Shown here: in pieces, positions 57,739 to 64,000 of the stretch
Numbering within the stretch: the first letter of the stretch is position 1
Layout: each line of letters opens with the position of its first letter
NCBI GenBank assembly: GCA_036872755.1
Contig: JAVHNS010000006.1
Location: 1,860,001 to 1,924,000, forward strand
DNA: 64,000 nucleotides
Source of the DNA: Orbilia blumenaviensis
Taxonomy: Eukaryota > Ascomycota > Orbiliomycetes > Orbiliales > Orbiliaceae
Reading direction: 5' to 3'
Position numbers and translations under genes: made by a program
The notes under the pieces: generated by a model
What the model was told of the DNA's origin: nothing
Seen by the model: only the letters and a program-made list of their open reading frames with translations
The model's database searches: none

Positions 57739-60687
57739 ATGAAAACCGACTTTAACGTAGGCGCCTTTATTCCCATCTCGTAGCTTAAGCTTTAACATGG
57801 TAGAGCACTAGTACTAACTTCAATGGTGAGGTACAAAGTTTTCGAACCTGCTGGGCACGGTCTACTGCAAGGGCAACCTCGTCTTCACACCGGATGGCTC
57901 TTCCCTGCTATCACCAGTAGGGAATCGAGTAACCTGCTTCGATCTCGCAAAGTAAGCTTCTTATATTAGCGGTATATATCTTCAATTGAGCTTATTCTGA
58001 CTTGAGAATCATCGTATCTGTCTAGCAACAAATCCTACACCTTCCCGTTCGCCCACCGCAAGAACGTCGCCCGCATAGCTCTCTCCCCACAAGCCACTCT
58101 CCTCCTCTCAGTCGACGAAGACGGTCGCGCGATCCTTACAAACTTCCTCCGTCGAACTGCTCTTTACAATTTCAACTTCAAATCCAAAGTCCACGACCTT
58201 CAATTCGCACCAGACGGGAGACATTTCGCCGTCGCGGCGGGGAGAAACATTGAAGTATGGAAAACACCAGAGTTTTCCGAAGATCGGGAGTTTGCACCGT
58301 TCGTACGACATAGAGTGTATACAGGGCATTTCGATGCAGCGAATAATATCACATGGTCATCCGATTCTAGGTTTTTCTTGACGGCGTCGAAGGATCTGAC
58401 GTCGAGGATATGGTCTTTAAACCCTACGGAGGGGTTTGTACCCACGACACTCGGCGGCCACAAGGAGTCCGTTATAGGCACCTATTTCTCCGCTGATCAA
58501 GAGACAATATACTCTGTTAGCAAGGATGGTGCGGTTTTTACATGGCAATACACCGGTCCTAAGAAGGACGAGATGGAACTCGAGGACGACCCTGAAGAAG
58601 CACCCGAGGACCCTTCGCAGCAACGCTGGCGGGTGGTAAAGAAAAACTTCTTCATGCAAGGCTCCGCTTCGGTAAAATGCGCTACCTATCACGCCCCTTC
58701 AAACCTGCTGATAGTCGGCTTCTCAACCGGTCTTTTCAGTTTGTACGAAATGCCGGAATTTAATCTAATCCATACCCTCTCCATTTCCCAAAAAGAAATC
58801 GACCATGTCACCATAAACCCTTCTGGCGACTGGCTCGCCTTCGCCGCCTCCAAACTCGGCCAGCTACTTGTCTGGGAATGGCAGTCCGAATCCTACATTC
58901 TAAAACAACAAGGCCATTATGACTCCATAAATTCCCTTCTATATACCCCTTCAGGGCAGCACATAATAACCACAGCCGACGACGGTAAGATAAAAGTCTG
59001 GGACACGGTATCTGGCTTCTGCGTCGTCACGTTCACCGAACACACCTCCGGTGTCACTGCCTGTGCGTTCGCGAAGCGTGGGAATGTCCTCTTCACAGCG
59101 TCGCTGGACGGTTCAATCCGTGCGTGGGATTTAATCCGTTACCGCAACTTCCGTACCTTCACAGCGCCGTCGCGCCTTCAGTTCTCGTCGTTGGCGATAG
59201 ATCCAAGCGGTGAAGTCGTCTGCGCCGGCTCTTTGGATTCATTCGATGTTCATCTCTGGTCCGTCCAAACCGGCCAGCTCCTGGACTCCCTTTCCGGTCA
59301 TGAAGGTCCCGTCTCATCGCTTGCATTCGCAGGAGATGGAAACACATTAGTCAGCGGCAGCTGGGACCATACCATCCGTATCTGGAGTATCTTCGGCCGC
59401 ACCCAGCTCTCCGAACCACTAAACCTTCATTCCGACGTACTATCAGTCGCATTCCGCCCAGATGGGAAACAAATCGCCGCCTGCAGTCTAGACGGCGAAG
59501 TAAGTTTCTGGTCTGTCGACGATGCTGTACAAGTCGGTCACGTAGATGGCAAACGCGACGTCTCTGGCGGCCGCAGAGTCGGTGATCGTAGAACCGCAGC
59601 TAGCAGTCCCGGTGGGAAGAACTTTACCACCGTATGCTACAGTGCTGATGGAGCATGTGTTCTTGCCGGTGGTAATAGCAAGTATATCGTTCTCTACGAC
59701 GTTGAGACCGGTTCTCTGTTGAAGAAATTCAGCGTGTCGATAAATTTGTCTATCGACGGAACACAAGAAATGTTAAACTCCAAGAACATGACAGAAGCCG
59801 GACCAGTTGATCTAATCGACGACCAAGGCGAGGCTTCGGATCTAGAAGACCGAATCGATAGTTCCCTACCCGGCGCCTCAAGGGGTGATGCATCAGTACG
59901 CAAAGTCAGGCCACAGATCAGGGTTACATCCGTATCCTTCTCACCAACAGGACGAGGATTCGCGGCAGCGAGTACAGAGGGGTTGGTTATCTATTCGTTA
60001 GATAACCACTACACTTTCGACCCATTCGATCTAGAAATCGACATCACACCAACCACAATCCTGGGAACCTTAAAGCGGAAGGACTACCTAAAAGCCCTAG
60101 TTATGGCATTCAGACTCAATGAAAAATACCTGATCCACCAGGTATATGAGGGTATTCCCGCAGCTGATATAAAGCTTGTAGTGAAGGAGCTGCCAGTAGT
60201 ATACCTATCTAGGCTACTGACCTTCATAGCAAAGATTTCAGAGGAAAGTCCGCATTTAGAATTCCATTTGTTATGGTTTGAAGCGGTATTAGGGCTGCAT
60301 GGGCGAGTTCTGAGGACACAGCAGGGGAAGTATGCGAGTGAGTTAAGGATGGTGCAGAAGTGTGTGGTGGCGATACAAACCGAATTGGCGAGATTGTGAG
60401 TTTCCTCTGAGTCCTTCTGATAACATTACTTTAGAGAAACCGATAAGCTAATATGACTAAACAGGGCTGACGAGAATATCTACACCCTCGACTATCTACT
60501 ATCCACTCCTAAAGGGTACACAAAGCAGCAGGAAGGTAAAACAAAAGCCAAGCTGCTGATGTCTGCCTCGGATAAGGATAGTGAAGGCAGCAGCGAGGAC
60601 GAAGGTGATACTCCAATGAACGGAGAATCGCCCGGGGTAGGCGCTGGTGGCTGGGAGGGGTTTAGTGACGATGATAGCGATGAGTAG
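57739..60687 (+). CDS. PWP2: periodic tryptophan protein 2 (UTPB subunit of the SSU processome)
   Basis: Four exons: 57739-57756, 57839-57951, 58026-60395, 60465-60687; 2724 nt, 907 aa. Exon 1 is only 18 nt (MKTDFN); intron 1 has a perfect TACTAAC branch site at 57812, and the join gives MKTDFNFSNLLGTVYCKGNL, the family's start. The body has two WD40 propellers (for example RIWSLNPTEG, VWDTVSGFCVV, AWDLIRYRNFRTF, IRIWSIFGRT), a Ser/Asp-rich spacer, and a C-terminal Utp12-type helical domain (LGTLKRKDYLKALVMAFRLN). It ends acidic (EGFSDDDSDE). PWP2/UTP1 belongs to UTPB, which binds the 5' ETS of pre-rRNA and is essential for 18S rRNA production in the nucleolus. Confidence 0.96.
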
Positions 60688-61194
60688 CTTACGAATTGTA
60701 TGGATTGCTACGAACTGCGGCGGTTGTACGATAGATAGGGTTATATATACCACAAACTACGGGTAGATGTCCTGTTATGTAAGATTCTGTACCCATAGAC
60801 GGTGTAATCTGGAGATAGTTTAAGAAAAGCATATTCGGGCATTGGTTCAATCATCGTCGATCTTAACACAATTTCTTCGTCCCATACGTTCACACCAAGA
60901 GAAGTTCGACTCCTAAGTGGAAGGCTAGAAAATACCTTCGCGGTTCTACAGCTTACGAAAAGGCCAGTTGGGAAGTATATAATCGTCACAAACATACATT
61001 CCACTTCATTATATGGTAGCCCGCTAGAACAACATAAACGCCTGATGCAATGCCCCACTCCCACACTCTATACAGGTAAATACAAATATAGATATATATA
61101 AATAAAAGAAAAATATAAAATAAAATAAAAAATAAAATAAAAAATGAAAGGAAAGAGAGGGAAAGAAAAGGACAAGAACGCGTGATCCAGCCGG
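60688..61194. other. intergenic
   Basis: 3' flank of PWP2. An A-rich tract with AAAATAAAAT units lies at 61098-61146. Minus-strand frames at 60741-61064 and 60986-61198 are unsupported. Confidence 0.45.
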
Positions 61195-61920
61195 TCAAAT
61201 CAAATGAAAAGGGGTGGATTGGCGAGCACGCTTCCGGGTCGGAGGAGGGCTATCCTCCTCGTCGCCGGAACTTCGTGCTCGCTTTTGTGGGCCCCGGACC
61301 GGCCACGGGGACCCACACCTCACCCCTTCCCATATCTTCGTTTTCAAGGGCTCGTCCACCATCAGTTCGAACGATCCCTCAATCCTGGCCCGGACCGAAC
61401 CGTCGAAGGCGAATAATCCATCGTCGCTTGAATGGAGTGGCCACTCGGTGCGGCTCCTCCATAGCGCGTCCGTCATATCCGCGAACGACAGCCGGTCCGG
61501 GAGGAGTAGAGGTTCGTCCGAAGTGGTGGACTCCCCCTTATGGGCGTCTGCCAGCAGGTCATGGCGGTGCTCGCAGAGCCACTTGAAGGCATGTAGCCGC
61601 AATGCCCACGAGCACCCCTGAAATTGGGGGCTCCCCTCCCAGCCCTCCGCCAGTTTTTCCGATGCGCGCTTGGATTTGCCTATCAAATAGGCCAAATCCT
61701 CTTGGGTGTTTGGGGCTATGGGACGCCTCTCCGCGATCCCCTCCAGAAGTTTTTCGTAGGCCCTGGAAAAGGCCTCGCCGAAGAGGCCTGAAAATGGGAC
61801 TTGGTCCCTTTGGTGGCGCTCAAGTAAGCTGGCCCCACACTCTGGGGTCCAGTTCCCCGATGAGACAGGGCAAGGTTCGTACGGAGCGGAGGGCAATTGG
61901 GTCATCAATGGGGTTACCAT
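61195..61920 (-). CDS. G+C-rich hypothetical protein (241 aa)
   Basis: A single frame with an ATG at 61920, 241 aa. I do not recognise it. It looks like a real protein: a mixed N-terminal half (LLERHQRDQVPFSGLFGEAF, RAYEKLLEGIAERRPIAPNT), a helix with WALRLHAFKWLCEHRHDLL, and a C-terminal basic element in two clusters (QKRARSSG ... TRKRARQS) that resembles a bipartite nuclear signal. The stretch is visibly more G+C-rich than its flanks, so other frames are also open (for example 61214-61621 on the plus strand). It begins 72 bp after the CTK1 stop codon on the same strand, unusually tight. It could be a recently acquired or lineage-specific gene; doubtful status. Confidence 0.5.
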   Translation of the reverse strand: MVTPLMTQLPSAPYEPCPVSSGNWTPECGASLLERHQRDQVPFSGLFGEAFSRAYEKLLEGIAERRPIAPNTQEDLAYLIGKSKRASEKLAEGWEGSPQFQGCSWALRLHAFKWLCEHRHDLLADAHKGESTTSDEPLLLPDRLSFADMTDALWRSRTEWPLHSSDDGLFAFDGSVRARIEGSFELMVDEPLKTKIWEGVRCGSPWPVRGPQKRARSSGDEEDSPPPTRKRARQSTPFHLI

Positions 61921-61992
61921 TATGCTATCTGCGGAAGTACCCCCATTTATTACGGGTTTGACCCTATCTCCTCCTACATTAGGCGCCCCCGC

Positions 61993-63983
61993 CTAGGGCT
62001 GCGCCTTTGTCTTTGCCGCCGTCTGCCTCTCCCTTTCTTTCTTCCTATTCTTCTTACTCTCTAATTCGTGCCATTCTCCTTCAATGTCTTTGAGGCTATG
62101 TTGATACAAAAATGTCAGCTGGTGCACTGGGAACTGTTGAAATCCTGGGCTGTAGGGAAAGAACTTACGCCGTCGTCCTTTCCATCTTGGGCTCATTAGC
62201 CGTGAAGTACGGATCCTGTAGAACGTCCTCGGCCTTAGGCCGCTTCTTTGGATCGTACGTGAAAATACGCTGTGCTAAGGCAAGGGCATCGGCAGGAACA
62301 ATGCTGTTGGAAACCTAGTTAGCATAGCTGACGATTGATGGATAAGCGAGAAGTTGCATACCTCCCAAATCTCCTCTCAAAACACGGCTCGTATTTCTGT
62401 TCCGGTCGGAGCATCGAATACCATGCTGTTCTCTTCCAATCCGGCCACATCGACGGGTTTGGCGTACCCAATATGCTCCAAATAAAATCGAGCTGCGTAA
62501 TCTCGTTCGTCCCGGTGAAAATCGCCTTCCGAGTAAAAAGTTCCATAAATACACAACCACCGCTCCAAACATCGGGTCCTGTTGTATACTCTGTTTCGCC
62601 TAACAAAATTTCTACTGGCCGGTACCACAAAGTAATGATGCGGTTTGTAAAGTGCTGCTCAATGTTGAGTCTCTCTGACATCTTGTCATACTGGCGAGCA
62701 AGGCCGAAGTCTGCGATCTTGAGCTGGCCTTCTGAGTTCACCAGAATGTTGGAGCTCTTGATATCTCGGTGCAGGATTCCAGCGCGATGAATATGGGCAA
62801 GTCCACTGAAGAACTGGTGCGCGAGGTCCTTGATATTGGATGGGGAGAGGCGGAATGAGGGATGATTCAGAATACCGGTCAAATCGTGGTCCATGTATTC
62901 GAAGATCATATAGAAGCCGTCTATAGTCCGTTAGTATTGGGAACAAATGGCGAGGATACATATTGAAACTTACTAGCTTCGACCATATTATCCAACAAAT
63001 GGATAATCTTGTCGTTATCTGTTCCTTTGCTCAGCCTTTGTAAAATCTTGATCTCTCTGGCAGCCGTAATGGGAAACTAAATTGGCCATGTTAGATGATG
63101 TGGGGAAATGCGTATATATTGAAGGGAAACTTACGCCATCCTTCTCTGACGCCATGCGCACTCTCTTGAGAGCGACTAACTCCTTACTCATCCAATTTCT
63201 TGCCTTGAAAACCTGGCCGTATGTTCCTTCGCCGACCAAACCAATCCGGTGAAAGGGTGTTTTGCGCGAGATAATGACGCGTGGGACAGGAGGGGCTGGT
63301 TTAACGGGAACCTTGACGGGAGGAGCCTCTGCGCGAGCCTCTGCGCGAGCCGGGGCAGATGTAACAGGTCCCTTCCTTTGTGCAACAGGTACGGAGTTGG
63401 CAGATGTGCCAAGGCGACGAGGGATACCGAATTCCTGACTCCGGGGCCCGGTAGGCATCTTGCCTTTCCCTCCGGCAATACCCATACTGAATCTGACTTT
63501 GCCCTTAGAAGTATCGATCGGTGCAGGCTTTGGCGGCTCGAGTGCCGACAATTCGCTTCTAGGGCCCCTTGGGGCGTTGGGTGGGGGCATCAAAGCAGCA
63601 TCTCTCTCGGCGCGAGCATCTGGGGGCGGGGGCGGGGGTGGGGAAGGTGGTGGCGGCGGGTGTTCTTCAGGGCGTTCACTAGGGCTTGGAGGGATTTCTG
63701 TGACACCCGTATCACCCTGAGGATTTAGTAAATCTTTACTGATGTTCTTGTATGGGTCCGGAGTATGTTGTTGAGAACTGATATCTTGCTCAGGTGTTCC
63801 GACGCTGGAGGCAGACTCGAAATCTTCTTGAGACTTGAAGCTTGTCGGATTAGCGTTAGGGCCTGTCGTCATTAATCGGGGGGAAGGTGATCGTCTATTG
63901 CGTGGATCTTCCGTTGTCCAGGAGTCGGCAGCCCGGCGCTGCTTGCGTCTGCGGGTGCGAGCGTTTGTGGGGCCTAGGCCCAT
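61993..63983 (-). CDS. CTK1: CTD kinase catalytic subunit (CDK12/Ctk1/Lsk1 type), probably 5'-partial
   Basis: Five exons within the window: 63983-63135, 63076-62974, 62920-62362, 62303-62169, 62095-61993. From the ATG at 63983 this is 1749 nt, 582 aa, but the frame remains open to the window edge and the usual long disordered N-terminus of this family is Arg/Ser/Pro-rich, so the true start is probably outside. After a Pro-rich region the kinase domain shows P-loop GEGTYGQVF, the lysine in VALKRVRM, the cyclin-binding helix FPITAAREIKIL (PSTAIRE equivalent), the catalytic loop HRDIKSSNIL, DFG, the activation loop TNRIITLWYRPVEILLG, and the tail LKDIEGEWHELES. It phosphorylates Ser2 of the RNA polymerase II CTD with a cyclin-K-like partner. 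The family's PPE reads PVE here. Confidence 0.92.
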
Positions 63984-64000
63984 GGGCGGTCCGCGGCGAT

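Overview
The window is nuclear DNA of a filamentous ascomycete fungus (Pezizomycotina). The evidence is the many introns of about 50-130 bp with GTRNGT donors and CTRAC-type branch sites, genes closely spaced on both strands, and fungal families such as a KDM5 demethylase, an AspC/Cdc12-type septin, DUF4048, NACHT-ankyrin and DUF7580 proteins, and a GH16 glucanase. A leotiomycete is my best guess at class, but that is weak inference. I read splice sites by eye and kept a gene model only when its phases closed and the total coding length divided by three.

Layout. (1) 0.6-14.2 kb, accessory: an MDR-type reductase, then a head-to-head pair of signalling-type genes that share a ~0.5 kb promoter. 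The minus gene encodes a DUF7580-like region fused to a nucleoside-phosphorylase (PNP) domain. The plus gene has six exons and encodes a 2086-aa protein with zinc-finger, PNP-like, NACHT, ankyrin and zinc-finger parts. A disordered basic protein follows. (2) 14.2-38 kb, housekeeping: a KDM5 H3K4 demethylase (six exons), exopolyphosphatase PPX1, the queuine tRNA-ribosyltransferase accessory subunit (QTRT2), nucleoside diphosphate kinase (nine exons), a DUF4048 protein, the Fe-S scaffold CFD1 and the glucosidase II alpha subunit. (3) 38-51.5 kb, sparse, AT-rich and lineage-specific: an F-box protein, a tiny Cys-rich protein, a hypothetical with SSSKGK repeats, a metzincin-type metalloprotease, a secreted GH16 enzyme with a long KTTA-repeat tail, and a secreted Cys-rich protein. 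Short palindromes and repeat remnants lie between them. (4) 51.6-64 kb, mixed: the septin, two small fungal genes (one an Ifi-6-16/ISG12-like membrane protein), PWP2, a G+C-rich hypothetical gene, and the CTD kinase CTK1, which probably runs off the right edge.

Most interesting points: the divergent PNP/NACHT pair, in which one PNP domain looks intact and the other has lost its signature residues; the palindrome cluster at 45.2-45.7 kb; the expanding KTTA tail; microexons of 11, 14 and 22 nt; and a 28-bp repeat whose two copies differ only by transitions. No tRNA, rRNA, CRISPR array or intact transposon was found.
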